Shown here: piece by piece, positions 41,607 to 50,636 of the stretch
Position numbering within the stretch: the stretch's first letter is position 1
How the letters are laid out: each line of letters starts with the position of its first letter
Source: Loigolactobacillus jiayinensis
GTDB taxonomy: Bacteria; Bacillota; Bacilli; Lactobacillales; Lactobacillaceae
DNA: 58,678 bases
Assembly (NCBI RefSeq): GCF_003946445.1
Contig: NZ_RHOF01000023.1
Location: forward strand, 1 to 58,678
Direction of reading: 5' to 3'
Program-made: the position numbers and the translations under genes
Notes under the pieces: model-generated
What the model saw: the letters and a program-made list of their open reading frames with translations, nothing else
Told to the model about the DNA's origin: nothing
The model's database searches: none

Positions 41607-43103
41607 TTAAGCGTGTAATTTCAAAATATCCGCAATGATGCTGCGCATTTGTTCCGGAGTAGTTTCCCGGTTGTGTAGTACTGGGGCGCCAATCAATTCA
41701 CTAATTGCAGGTGGTAATGGTTGGTTGATAAAGTCGGCTAAACGTTGATCAGCTAAAATACCGTCAGTTGATTCACTATCACCGGCTAGCGCAGTCAAAA
41801 CTGTATTCGGGAACTTAAATGGACTTGCAGTCGAAATGGTGACCGTCAGCGTTTTGTCACCAGTTGCTTCATGATACTGGCGGGCAACCGCGGAAGCGAC
41901 AGCCGTATGCGGATCGATCGTGTACTGATTTTCGCGGAAAATGCGGTTGATTTCCTTAGTGGTAGCTGCTTCGTCAGCGTAACCGGCGTAAAAATCACTT
42001 AATTCAGCGCGCATCGTATCGTTGATTTCATAGTGCCCCGTGGTAGTTAGTGCATCCATTAAATGCTTTGTGGCCGCACTATTATGGCCGGTTAGGCGGA
42101 ATAATAGGCGTTCTAGGTTACTAGAAACTAAAATATCCATTGATGGCGATGATGTAACATGGAATTCGCGGTTGCGGTCATAGGTGCCAGTGCGGAAAAA
42201 GTCGGTTAACACGTTATTACGGTTAGAAGCACAAATCAGTTTATTAACCGGTAAGCCTAATAATTTAGCGTAGTAAGCGGCCAAAATATTACCGAAATTA
42301 CCAGTGGGCACACTGATGTTGATTTTATCGCCTAATTTAATCGCTTTTTGGTTCAGTAATTGGGCATAGGTATAGATGTAGTAAGCAATTTGTGGCACCA
42401 AACGACCGATATTGATCGAGTTTGCGGAAGAGAATTGATAATGATTGCGTGCTAATTCTTGGCGGAAGTCTTGGTCGTTAAAAATCTGCTTAACCTTAGT
42501 CTGTGCTTGATCAAAATTACCGGTCAACGCGACCACCGCAGTATTAGCACCAGTTTGGGTCACCATTTGTTGCTTTTGAATGGGGCTAACGCCATCACGT
42601 GGATAGAAGACAATGATCTTGGTGCCAGGAACGTCAGCAAAACCAGCCATTGCCGCTTTACCAGTGTCACCAGAAGTGGCCGTTAAAATCACGATATCCT
42701 TGTCCACGTGATTTTTCTTTGCGGCGGTTGTCATCAAATAAGGCAATAGGGAAAGCGCCATATCCTTAAAGGCAATCGTTGGGCCATGGAATAATTCCAG
42801 AAAATACCCATCTTGTGATTGGCGTAATGGAGCAATCGCTGGGGTATTAAATTTCTTATCATAAGCTTGATCAATACAAGCGCGCAGTTCTTCTTCAGTG
42901 AAATCGCTGAAAAACGCCTGCATCACATGATAAGCGACTTCTTGATAAGAAGCGGTACTCAAGCGCGCAAAATCTAGATCCAATTGTGGCATGGCTACTG
43001 GTACATACAAGCCGCCATCAGGGGTCAGACCTTGTAAAATAGCTTGTGAGGCGGTGACTGCCTTGGTAGCGGCGTCACGTGTGCTCCGATAAAGTGTTTC
43101 CAT
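41607..43103 (-). CDS. thrC: Threonine synthase
   Basis: A 498-residue PLP enzyme of the long threonine synthase type. It converts O-phosphohomoserine to threonine. The PLP-binding Lys is in HGPTIAFKDMALSLLP, with TATSGDTGKAAMAGF and NIGRLVPQIAYY after it. It stands alone, without hom or thrB nearby, and no T-box is visible upstream on the minus strand. No amino acid leader was seen. Confidence 0.94.
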   Translation of the reverse strand: METLYRSTRDAATKAVTASQAILQGLTPDGGLYVPVAMPQLDLDFARLSTASYQEVAYHVMQAFFSDFTEEELRACIDQAYDKKFNTPAIAPLRQSQDGYFLELFHGPTIAFKDMALSLLPYLMTTAAKKNHVDKDIVILTATSGDTGKAAMAGFADVPGTKIIVFYPRDGVSPIQKQQMVTQTGANTAVVALTGNFDQAQTKVKQIFNDQDFRQELARNHYQFSSANSINIGRLVPQIAYYIYTYAQLLNQKAIKLGDKINISVPTGNFGNILAAYYAKLLGLPVNKLICASNRNNVLTDFFRTGTYDRNREFHVTSSPSMDILVSSNLERLLFRLTGHNSAATKHLMDALTTTGHYEINDTMRAELSDFYAGYADEAATTKEINRIFRENQYTIDPHTAVASAVARQYHEATGDKTLTVTISTASPFKFPNTVLTALAGDSESTDGILADQRLADFINQPLPPAISELIGAPVLHNRETTPEQMRSIIADILKLHA

Positions 43104-43330
43104 ATTAAATTATGCTCCTACTCTTTTTTATTTCATTTGCTTTATATTTTAAATAATTTAGGTTACCGAATGATGGGCCTATGCGCGCTAATGACAACAC
43201 ACGCTACCCAAATCATACCATATTGTTAGCCAATTTTTTCGTCTAAGCCGTCAACTTTTATCGTTTTGAAACATTTAGAATACCATGAATTGTAAATGAG
43301 GGCTAGATGAAAAATAAATGAAAATTAGTG

Positions 43331-43359
43331 TTGACAATGAAAAAATAAATTGTTAGGAT
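43331..43359 (+). promoter_or_regulatory. Promoter of the leu operon
   Basis: A perfect TTGACA (43331-43336) and TAGGAT (43354-43359) are 17 bp apart, upstream of the leader peptide. Confidence 0.8.
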
Positions 43360-43406
43360 AAGGACATCAAATCAAGCAAATCAATTAAGAAAAGGAGCTG
43401 ATCGTT

Positions 43407-43466
43407 ATGAACAACCAAATGAATACTCAAACGAACAACTCCTTATTCTTTGCCCTCCTCCTCTAA
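43407..43466 (+). CDS. Leucine leader peptide (attenuator)
   Basis: A 19-residue frame MNNQMNTQTNNSLFFALLL, with AAGGAG nine to ten bases before its ATG. Four of its last seven residues are Leu, with LLL at the end (three consecutive CTC codons) before TAA. A hairpin follows within three bases and a strong terminator about 70 bases later. Leu-tRNA shortage would stall ribosomes at CTC codons and alter folding. This is the classical layout of a leu attenuator; nothing else plausible is encoded here. Confidence 0.85.
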   Translation: MNNQMNTQTNNSLFFALLL

Positions 43467-43468
43467 AC

Positions 43469-43498
43469 AGGACTCTACACATCAATGTGTTGAGTCCT
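43469..43498 (+). promoter_or_regulatory. Leader hairpin of the leu attenuator
   Basis: AGGACTC and GAGTCCT close an ACACAT/ATGTGT inner stem. It begins three bases after the leader stop, where a stalled ribosome would interfere. Only a weak T run follows. Confidence 0.65.
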
Positions 43499-43541
43499 AT
43501 TCGTTTTAGGGAAGTAGGGCTCAATGCAAAGCGGTAATTTA

Positions 43542-43586
43542 GCTAGCACCCTATTTCTTAACCGAGATAGGGTGCTAATTTTTTTG
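43542..43586 (+). terminator. leu attenuator terminator
   Basis: TAGCACCCTAT pairs with ATAGGGTGCTA around TTCTTAACCGAG, followed by seven T. It lies just before leuA and is the likely point of premature termination. Confidence 0.8.
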
Positions 43587-43624
43587 CTGATAATTCTGAG
43601 AAAACAATGAGGAGCGTGTTCAAA

Positions 43625-44791
43625 ATGAAAAAAATTCAATTCTTTGACACAACATTACGTGATGGTGAACAAACAATCGGCGTTAACTACAGCATTAAGC
43701 AAAAAGTGATGATCGCCAAACAATTAGAAAAATGGGGTGTTGATGTCATCGAAGCCGGTTTCCCAATTGCATCGCCAGAAGATTTTGCTGCTTGTAAGGC
43801 CGTCTCTGAAGCCGTGACGCACACCATGATCACTGGCTTGGCCCGCTGCAAAAATGCTGACATTGATTCTTGTGTCCAAGCCACACAAAATGCCCGCATC
43901 AAGCAAATCCACGTTTTTATCGCCACTAGCCCAATTCATCGTGAAGATAAGCTACATATGACGAAAGAAGAAGTGATTCAAAGCATTCATGATCACGTCA
44001 CTTACGCGCGCCGCTTTTTCGATATTGTTGAGTTCTCACCAGAAGATGCGACACGGACTGAGCTTGATTTCTTAGCTGAAGCAGTGCAAACCGCCATTGA
44101 CGCTGGCGCTACAGTTATCAACATTCCGGATACTGTTGGGTACACGAATCCAGCTGAATTTGGTCAATTGTTCCAATATTTACAGCAACACATTGCCAAC
44201 TTTGCTGACATTACTTTTTCATCCCACTGTCACAATGACTTAGGCATGGCCACAGCTAATACCTTAGCTGCTATCGAAAATGGGGCTACCCGCGTTGAAG
44301 GAACAGTCAATGGTATCGGCGAACATGCTGGTAACGTTGCATTGGAACAAATTGCTGCTAACTTTTATGTCCGGCGTGACTATTATCAATGCACTGATAA
44401 CATCAACTTGGAATACACCAAGGAAACCAGTGAGATGGTCAGCCGCTTCTCAGAAATGCAAGTGGCGAACAACCAACCGGTGACTGGGGTCAACTGTTTC
44501 GCAATTGAATCAGGGATCCATCAAGATGGCTTCTTAAAGAACCCACAAACGTACGAAATTTTGACACCACAAACTGTTGGCATGCCGGAAACATCCTTAC
44601 CATTAGGCAAATTATCTGGTAGCCACGCGGTTATGGACAAATTAAATCATATCGGTTATGACATTGATCGCAGTGACATGCGGCGGATCTTCCCGCGCTT
44701 TAAAGCCATCGCTGACCAGACAAAACTGGTTTCAGATGCAGAATTACACACAATGATGCAAGACTATAAAAAGGACGTGATCTCGGCATGA
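43625..44791 (+). CDS. leuA: 2-isopropylmalate synthase, short form
   Basis: A 388-residue catalytic TIM-barrel enzyme joining acetyl-CoA and 2-ketoisovalerate, the committed step to leucine. [12 protein letters not shown] and [14 protein letters not shown] give the active site and metal ligands; [20 protein letters not shown] is also family-typical. It ends at a DYKKDVISA tail and lacks the ~110-residue C-terminal LeuA_dimer domain through which leucine inhibits full-length (~510 residues) enzymes. NifV/homocitrate synthase relatives are shorter too, but the leuBCD context supports LeuA. The ATG at 43625 follows AGGAG; the frame is open from 43607. Confidence 0.88.
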   Translation: MKKIQFFDTTLRDGEQTIGVNYSIKQKVMIAKQLEKWGVDVIEAGFPIASPEDFAACKAVSEAVTHTMITGLARCKNADIDSCVQATQNARIKQIHVFIATSPIHREDKLHMTKEEVIQSIHDHVTYARRFFDIVEFSPEDATRTELDFLAEAVQTAIDAGATVINIPDTVGYTNPAEFGQLFQYLQQHIANFADITFSSHCHNDLGMATANTLAAIENGATRVEGTVNGIGEHAGNVALEQIAANFYVRRDYYQCTDNINLEYTKETSEMVSRFSEMQVANNQPVTGVNCFAIESGIHQDGFLKNPQTYEILTPQTVGMPETSLPLGKLSGSHAVMDKLNHIGYDIDRSDMRRIFPRFKAIADQTKLVSDAELHTMMQDYKKDVISA

Positions 44792-45849
44792 GCGCAACAA
44801 TCGCAGTATTACCTGGCGACTATATCGGACCAGAAATTATGCAAGCAGGATTAGCGGTGCTAAAAGCAGCCGCAGCAACAACGAATTTTGACTATCAACT
44901 GAAATCTTATCCGTTTGGTGGCGCTGCAATCGACGCAACTGGGGAACCATTGCCAGAAGCGACATTAAAGGGTGCGCAGGCCGCCGATGCGATATTATTG
45001 GCAGCAATTGGTGGTCCTAAATGGGACGATGCACCACAGCGGCCAGAAGCAGGATTGTTAGCAATTCGTAAAGCATTAGGCCTGTTCGCTAACATTCGAC
45101 CCACTCAGGTGATTCCTGCGTTAGTACCACGCTCACCATTAAAAGCGGATATCGTCAGCGGAACTGATTTTGTGATCGTCCGCGAATTGACCAGTGGCAT
45201 TTACTTTGGTGAACCACGTGAGTTAGCTGCCGATCATGCAATCGACACAATGGTCTATCAGGCCAGTGAAATCGAACGTATCCTGCGAGCTGGTTTTGAA
45301 CTAGCGCAAACACGGCGCCGCCACGTCACGGTTGTCGATAAAGCCAATGTTTTAGCAACTAGTAAATTGTGGCGACAAATTGCTGAGCAAGTTGCACCAG
45401 ATTATCCTGATGTGACGGTGGATTACGAATATGTTGACGCCGCCGCAATGAAAATTGTTCAGCAGCCGACTCACTTTGATGTCATCATTACCGAAAACTT
45501 GTTTGGTGACATTCTGAGTGACGAAGCAGCAACCATTACTGGTTCGTTGGGGACAATTCCATCTGAAAGCCGTGGTATCAGTGGCCCAAGCCTATATGAA
45601 CCAATTCACGGTTCCGCACCAGACATTGCCGGTACGGGCAAGGCGGACCCATTATCAATGATCAATTCAATTATGCTAATGTTGCGTAATAGTTTTCAGG
45701 CTAACACAACAGCCGATAAAATTGCCAAAGCTGTGGCAGCAACGCTGGCAGCGGGCATCATGCCACCAGATCTAGGCGGTACAGCAACAACTGAGTCAAT
45801 GACCAACGCAATCATTGAACAAATCAAAACGAGAGAAGCGATGAACTAA
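44788..45849 (+). CDS. leuB: 3-isopropylmalate dehydrogenase
   Basis: A 353-residue NAD-dependent beta-hydroxyacid oxidative decarboxylase. [26 protein letters not shown]-type segment, [16 protein letters not shown] and [16 protein letters not shown] are conserved, and the substrate-binding Arg and Lys residues are in place. The ATGA overlap joins it to leuA. Follow-on step to 2-ketoisocaproate. Confidence 0.95.
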   Translation: MSATIAVLPGDYIGPEIMQAGLAVLKAAAATTNFDYQLKSYPFGGAAIDATGEPLPEATLKGAQAADAILLAAIGGPKWDDAPQRPEAGLLAIRKALGLFANIRPTQVIPALVPRSPLKADIVSGTDFVIVRELTSGIYFGEPRELAADHAIDTMVYQASEIERILRAGFELAQTRRRHVTVVDKANVLATSKLWRQIAEQVAPDYPDVTVDYEYVDAAAMKIVQQPTHFDVIITENLFGDILSDEAATITGSLGTIPSESRGISGPSLYEPIHGSAPDIAGTGKADPLSMINSIMLMLRNSFQANTTADKIAKAVAATLAAGIMPPDLGGTATTESMTNAIIEQIKTREAMN

Positions 45850-47222
45850 TGGCACAGACAATGTTTGATAAAATTTGGGCTAAACATGTAATTACTGGTG
45901 AAACTGGCCAGCCCCAACTGATCTACGTTGATCTTCATCTTGTGCATGAAGTAACATCGCCACAAGCATTTGAAGGCTTACGGGAAAATAACCGTAAAGT
46001 ACGTCGTCCCGAGCGAACATTTGCCACAATGGATCATAATGTTCCGACTGAAGATATTTTCAACGTCAAGGACGTTATTTCACGTAAACAAATGGACACG
46101 CTAAAGAAAAATTGTGATGAATTTGGTGTTCGTTTGGCTGCTTTAGGTGACCGCCAACAAGGAATCATCCATGCAATCAGTCCTCAGCTAGGGCTGACAC
46201 AACCCGGTCAAGTTGTCGTTTGTGGCGACTCACATACCTCGACGCATGGTGCATTTGGCTCCATTGCTTTTGGGATTGGGACCTCTGAAGTTGAACATGT
46301 TTTCGCTACCCAGACCATCTGGCAAGCAAAACCAAAAACTATGGGGATTCATGTCTCAGGGCAACTACCTAAGGGTGTGTATGCTAAGGATTTGATCATG
46401 GCTTTAATTGCGCAAAATGGGGTGGATTTCGGTACTGGTTATGCCATTGAATTTTATGGTGACACGATTGAACGCATGTCAATGGAAGAACGGATGACCA
46501 TTTGTAACATGGTTATCGAAGGTGGCGCTAAATCCGGAATTATCAAGCCGGATCAAACAACCTTTAACTACGTTGCTGGCCGTGAATATGCGCCACAAGA
46601 TATGGCAGCAGCTAGTGACTATTGGTCACAGTTCTACACTGATGACGAAAGTGCCTTTGACCAACAATATGACTTTGATGCAACTAAATTAGCACCTTAC
46701 GTTTCCTGGGGGACAAATCCGGGGATGGCGGTACCAATCGATCAGCCATTTCCTGAGCCTAAAGATATCAACATGCAGAAAGCTTACGATTACGAGGGCT
46801 TAACGCCACAAGGGCAGGCACGGGATATTGATTTAGGCTTCATTTTCATTGGCTCGTGTACTAATGGTCGCCTATCTGATCTAGAAATTGCCGCCAATAT
46901 TATGCGTGGTCGTAAAATTGCGCCTAACATTACAGCACTAGTTGTACCAGCTTCACGCGCGATTCGTGATGAAGCTGAACGCCGCGGCTACGGTAAAATT
47001 TTCCGCGATGCTGGCTGTGAATGGCGTGAACCCGGTTGCTCAGCTTGCTTAGGGATGAACCCCGACCAAGTCCCTGCTGGTGTTCATTGCGCGTCAACAT
47101 CTAACCGTAATTTTGAAGGCCGCCAAGGTGCTGGCTCCATGACACATTTGGCCAGTCCCGCTATGGTGGCTGCCGCAGCACTGCATGGCCATTTTATTGA
47201 TATCCGCAGTGAAGCAATTTAG
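45849..47222 (+). CDS. leuC: 3-isopropylmalate dehydratase large subunit
   Basis: A 457-residue aconitase-family subunit. Iron-sulfur ligands are the Cys in [13 protein letters not shown] and the pair in [39 protein letters not shown] is also typical. It isomerises 2- to 3-isopropylmalate together with LeuD. Its ATG overlaps the leuB stop (TAATG). The 182 bp before leuD hold an inverted repeat element. Confidence 0.95.
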   Translation: MAQTMFDKIWAKHVITGETGQPQLIYVDLHLVHEVTSPQAFEGLRENNRKVRRPERTFATMDHNVPTEDIFNVKDVISRKQMDTLKKNCDEFGVRLAALGDRQQGIIHAISPQLGLTQPGQVVVCGDSHTSTHGAFGSIAFGIGTSEVEHVFATQTIWQAKPKTMGIHVSGQLPKGVYAKDLIMALIAQNGVDFGTGYAIEFYGDTIERMSMEERMTICNMVIEGGAKSGIIKPDQTTFNYVAGREYAPQDMAAASDYWSQFYTDDESAFDQQYDFDATKLAPYVSWGTNPGMAVPIDQPFPEPKDINMQKAYDYEGLTPQGQARDIDLGFIFIGSCTNGRLSDLEIAANIMRGRKIAPNITALVVPASRAIRDEAERRGYGKIFRDAGCEWREPGCSACLGMNPDQVPAGVHCASTSNRNFEGRQGAGSMTHLASPAMVAAAALHGHFIDIRSEAI

Positions 47223-47267
47223 AGTGTCTTGTTCAATTGAAGATTTTAAAATAAATTTAGCTGAAAC

Positions 47268-47379
47268 GTGTTTAAAAAGGCAGATTATTACATATAGCTA
47301 CGCTTAGTCAACGATACATTTCATATATCTTATGCCTAAGCTAGCCTATACTTCATAATCTGAGCGCCTTTTTAAACAC
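47268..47379 (-). repeat. Short inverted relative of the structured element, copy C
   Basis: A perfect 14-bp terminal stem GTGTTTAAAAAGGC / GCCTTTTTAAACAC, then GATTAT / ATAATC. Read on the minus strand its ends (AGTG... and ...CACGTTTCAGC) match copies A and B, and the block ending GGCAGATTATT with TAGCTACG nearby matches copy A reverse complement. The middle is much shorter and lacks the long hairpin. Its place between leuC and leuD makes it an insertion within an operon. Confidence 0.65.
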
Positions 47380-47404
47380 TCTTTAAAGAAAGGCGGCATT
47401 TAAC

Positions 47405-47992
47405 ATGGAACCAATTACAATTCATACAGGTAAAGGTGTTGCCTTGATGCGCAACGATATTGATACAGATCAGATCATTCCTAAGCAATTTTTGAAAAAT
47501 ATTCTGAAAACAGGTTACGGTATTCATGCTTTTTATGATTGGCGCTATTTAAAAGATAGCGGGCGGCCCAATCCTGACTTTATCTTAAATAAGCCTAGTT
47601 CTAAAGGTGCGACGATTCTAGTAACTGGGAATAACTTTGGTTGTGGGTCATCACGGGAACATGCCGCGTGGGCAATCAAGGACTGGGGCTTCAAGGTGAT
47701 CATTGCCGGCGGTTACAGCGATATTTTCTACATGAATTGCACTAAAAACGGCTTATTGCCAATTGTTTTGCCGCAAGCAGCGCGTGATATTCTAGCTAAA
47801 GCAACGCCAGAAGAGACGATCACCGTTGATCTAGAACATCAAAAAGTTAAATATGCTGACCACGAGTTTGCTTTTGACATCAATCCAACTTGGAAAGAGA
47901 AGTTTATCAACGGAATTGATGATATCGATCTAACCATGAGTTATGAGCAAAAAATTGAGGATTTCGAAGCACGGATTCCCAGCTTTGGTTAG
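47405..47992 (+). CDS. leuD: 3-isopropylmalate dehydratase small subunit
   Basis: A 195-residue small subunit with the substrate-binding loop [21 protein letters not shown] and [13 protein letters not shown]. It pairs with LeuC. AAAGGCGGC precedes the ATG. It is separated from leuC by an inserted repeat element, unusual for this operon, but the reading frame is intact. Confidence 0.95.
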   Translation: MEPITIHTGKGVALMRNDIDTDQIIPKQFLKNILKTGYGIHAFYDWRYLKDSGRPNPDFILNKPSSKGATILVTGNNFGCGSSREHAAWAIKDWGFKVIIAGGYSDIFYMNCTKNGLLPIVLPQAARDILAKATPEETITVDLEHQKVKYADHEFAFDINPTWKEKFINGIDDIDLTMSYEQKIEDFEARIPSFG

Positions 47993-48042
47993 TTTAAGCT
48001 ATAGCCAGTAGTAAGATTAGCGTCATTATAGGCGCACATTAA

Positions 48043-48091
48043 CGAAAAGCGGCGTTGTGGCGAAAGCCCAATGCCGCTTATTTTTAAAGAA
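48043..48091 (+). terminator. Terminator after leuD
   Basis: AAGCGGCGTTGTGG and CCCAATGCCGCTT pair around CGAAAG and are followed by ATTTTT. It lies between leuD and the MFS gene, so it may end the leu operon. Confidence 0.7.
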
Positions 48092-48106
48092 AACGGAGGA
48101 ACAGCG

Positions 48107-49396
48107 ATGGAAATCACTTCATTAGAACGACGCATGGATAATAGTGCGACAACGCCATTATTTTATAAAATTTTTGCTTTAGTTTCCGGTGGCATGTTCC
48201 TCGATGGCATTGATATCTATATGGCCAGTGGCGTCAGCAGCGTCTTGTTAAAATCAGGCTGGTCAACCTTAATGGAAAATACAGTTTTCTTATCAGTCGG
48301 TTTTTTAGGCTTATTCATCGGTTCGTTGTTAGCTGGCCTAGTTGGTGACCGTTATGGCCGCCGTCGTGCCTACCAAATGAATTTGCTATTATTCGGTGGC
48401 TTTACCTTTTTAGGCGCAGTTGCCCCTAATATGACGCTACTGATTGCGTGTCGCTTTTTCAGTAGTATTGGCTTAGGGTCAGAAATTGTGACTGGCTATG
48501 CCATGCTAAATGAATTTGCACCGATTAAATCGCGCGGGCGCTGGTGTGCCAGTGCGTCGTTAATTGCCAATTGTGGTGCACCGATCACCATGTTACTGTG
48601 TGCGGTACTAATTCCAAGATTTGGCTGGCGGATTATGTTTGTTTTAGTTGGCGCCTTTGCCATTGTTTTGTGGATTTTACGTCGTGATATTCCCGAATCA
48701 CCACGTTGGTTGATGGCACAACATCGATACACCGAAGCTGAAGGAATCATTCAACAGTTGGAGGATGCGCATACGCACGAACAAGCTGATTTTAAGGCGC
48801 CAGTAACGCCAGAAGCACATGAACCAAAAATTGGCCGTAGCTTATTTGTTGCCATGGTTGCCGTTTCAGCTACGATCATTTGCCAATATACCTTCACAAC
48901 TTGGGTACCGACCTTATTAGTTAAACGTGGAATCAACGTGGTCAATTCATTAAGCTTTTCAACGGTGATGATGTTAGGCGCACCAGTTGGCGCCTTGATC
49001 GGAGTTTTGCTGGTTGATCGGATCGGCCGTAAAAAACTGATTGTCCCCACCTTTATTTTAACCGCTGTTTTCGGTTTATTATACGCCGTGCAAACTAACG
49101 CGACAGCAGTTATGATCGTTGGGTTCTTGTTAACGGCTTGCTTATACGTTTTGATGGCTAGTGTGGTCGCCGTCTATGTTGCCGAATTATTTCCCACTGC
49201 ATTTCGCTTCCGTGGCTCAGGTATTGCCAACGCCACTGCCAAATTATTAACCGTCGGCATGCCTTATGCCGTCGCTGCATTCTTAACTTGGTTCAGTGCA
49301 ACTTGGATTTTTGTCACAATCAGTGCAATTGCGCTGTTAGCTGCCATCGTTGTTTGGTGGTTTGGTCCAGAAACGCGACAAAAAGCGATTCGTTAA
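48107..49396 (+). CDS. MFS transporter (sugar/acid-type)
   Basis: A 429-residue protein with 12 predicted helices. GDRYGRRRAYQMNLLLF and, in the second half, VDRIGRKKLIVP are the A-loop motifs; PESPRWL closes the N-half as in sugar and aromatic-acid transporters. It resembles metabolite:H+ symporters of the niacin/benzoate type. The substrate is unknown. The frame is open from 48071, but GGAGG before the ATG at 48107 sets the start. Confidence 0.85.
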   Translation: MEITSLERRMDNSATTPLFYKIFALVSGGMFLDGIDIYMASGVSSVLLKSGWSTLMENTVFLSVGFLGLFIGSLLAGLVGDRYGRRRAYQMNLLLFGGFTFLGAVAPNMTLLIACRFFSSIGLGSEIVTGYAMLNEFAPIKSRGRWCASASLIANCGAPITMLLCAVLIPRFGWRIMFVLVGAFAIVLWILRRDIPESPRWLMAQHRYTEAEGIIQQLEDAHTHEQADFKAPVTPEAHEPKIGRSLFVAMVAVSATIICQYTFTTWVPTLLVKRGINVVNSLSFSTVMMLGAPVGALIGVLLVDRIGRKKLIVPTFILTAVFGLLYAVQTNATAVMIVGFLLTACLYVLMASVVAVYVAELFPTAFRFRGSGIANATAKLLTVGMPYAVAAFLTWFSATWIFVTISAIALLAAIVVWWFGPETRQKAIR

Positions 49397-49399
49397 ACG

Positions 49400-49450
49400 C
49401 CAAATAAGCCAGTTTACTCGTCTTAAACACGAGCAGACTGGCTTATTTTT
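49400..49450. terminator. Bidirectional terminator
   Basis: AAATAAGCCAGT with inner ACTCGT pairs with ACGAG and ACTGGCTTATTT; T runs flank it. It separates the MFS gene from the convergent LacI gene. Confidence 0.88.
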
Positions 49451-49456
49451 GTGCGC

Positions 49457-50461
49457 TTATAAACTACTGGCGCGCAGAATTAATTTACTGGCAAAGGTTA
49501 GCATATGCGGCACGGCGTCAGGTTCAGCCACACGTTCTAAAAGTAAACTAACTGCATTTTCGCCTAAAGTTTCAGTGTAGGCATGGACGGTGCTTAATGT
49601 TGGATTAGTAAATTGGGCGATAGAAATATCATTAAAGCTGATCAAACTAACTCGTTCTGGTATTTTAATATCTGCTTCTTGCAGTGCATGAATTGCGCCG
49701 ATTGCCATTGTATCGTTACCAATGATAAAACCATGGGGTAGATCAGTGCCTAATTCAGTGATTGCTTGCTGCATCAGATTATAACCAGATTGTGGTGTGA
49801 AATCACCAGCGAAGATTAATTTGTCATTGAAATAGCCTAACTTTTCTAAATAGGTTTTATAGGTCTGTTCTCGTGGATCCGGTAATACTAGTTTCTCTGT
49901 TTTGGTGTGCTCAATACCAATTAATAAACCGATATCGGTTATTTTTTTGGTGAAGAAGTAATCAATTATTTGCCGGGTTGCTAAAGTATAGTCACCGTTT
50001 ACGCAATCAAAGCCGAGGCCTAGTGTATTAACACCGATAAAAACAATTGGTAGCTGGTAGCGACTAAGGGCCGTGATTTCAGTATGATCAAATTTACCAA
50101 CAGCGATAATACCGATATATGAGCTATCAAAATCAATTTTTTCTATGATTTGATCGATCGAATAGACTGTGCTAGCAAATTTTAGGTCATGCGCTTTGGC
50201 TTCAATGCCATATTGAATTTGCATATAAAATAAATCGCCTAGTTCTTCAGTGTTTGAGTGCCATTGAACGATCGCAATCTTTTTCTTTTTGAGCCGGTAT
50301 TTGGCAAGTTTCTTTTTTTGATAATTCATTTCTTCAGCAATTTTAAATACACGTTGGCGAGTTTCATCACTAACAGATAGCTTGTCGTCATAATTCAGAA
50401 TACGCGAAACGGTTGCAGGCGATACTTTAGCATGCTCAGCGATATCTTTAATTGTGGTCAT
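49457..50461 (-). CDS. LacI-family transcriptional regulator
   Basis: A 334-residue repressor. The helix-turn-helix is TTIKDIAEHAKVSPATVSRILN and the sugar-binding periplasmic-protein-like domain occupies ~60-334. Divergent from the rhamnosidase gene and its promoter, it should respond to a sugar or glycoside taken up by the neighbouring transporter. It may bind the two GTAAACG-containing sites upstream of the rhamnosidase. AGATCT overlaps the RBS region; the ATG is at 50461. Confidence 0.9.
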   Translation of the reverse strand: MTTIKDIAEHAKVSPATVSRILNYDDKLSVSDETRQRVFKIAEEMNYQKKKLAKYRLKKKKIAIVQWHSNTEELGDLFYMQIQYGIEAKAHDLKFASTVYSIDQIIEKIDFDSSYIGIIAVGKFDHTEITALSRYQLPIVFIGVNTLGLGFDCVNGDYTLATRQIIDYFFTKKITDIGLLIGIEHTKTEKLVLPDPREQTYKTYLEKLGYFNDKLIFAGDFTPQSGYNLMQQAITELGTDLPHGFIIGNDTMAIGAIHALQEADIKIPERVSLISFNDISIAQFTNPTLSTVHAYTETLGENAVSLLLERVAEPDAVPHMLTFASKLILRASSL

Positions 50462-50538
50462 ATAAGATCTCCCGTTTCTTAAATTTTAGTAAGTAAATTC
50501 ATTATAAAGCTTTTGGTTTAAAAATTGAAATTTGAATT

Positions 50539-50554
50539 AGTAAACGTTTTAAGT
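50539..50554. promoter_or_regulatory. Putative LacI-type operator upstream of the rhamnosidase promoter
   Basis: AGTAAACGTTTTAAGT is a near-palindrome around a central CG, the style of LacI-family operators. It shares GTAAACG with the site at 50596-50609. Confidence 0.5.
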
Positions 50555-50559
50555 AAAAC

Positions 50560-50587
50560 TTGACATTTACCAAGTAAAGAATATAAT
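50560..50587 (+). promoter_or_regulatory. Promoter of the rhamnosidase operon
   Basis: A perfect TTGACA (50560-50565) and a perfect TATAAT (50582-50587) are 16 bp apart. An inverted repeat AAGTAAA (50572-50578)/TTTACTT (50587-50593) spans the -10 box. Confidence 0.8.
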
Positions 50588-50595
50588 TTACTTAT

Positions 50596-50609
50596 TGTAA
50601 ACGGTAACA
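50596..50609. promoter_or_regulatory. cre-like/LacI operator over the transcription start
   Basis: TGTAAACGGTAACA is close to the CcpA cre consensus TGWAARCGYTWNCW, with one clear mismatch. It lies just downstream of the -10 box. It may be a cre site, a second operator for the divergent LacI protein, or both. Confidence 0.55.
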
Positions 50610-50636
50610 AAAGTTCTGAAAAAGGAGTTGTTTCTT

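Noticed and set aside
48107-49396. Nitrate transporter
   Set aside because: The MFS protein has sugar/acid-type motifs and lacks NarK-type signatures; it is far from nar genes.
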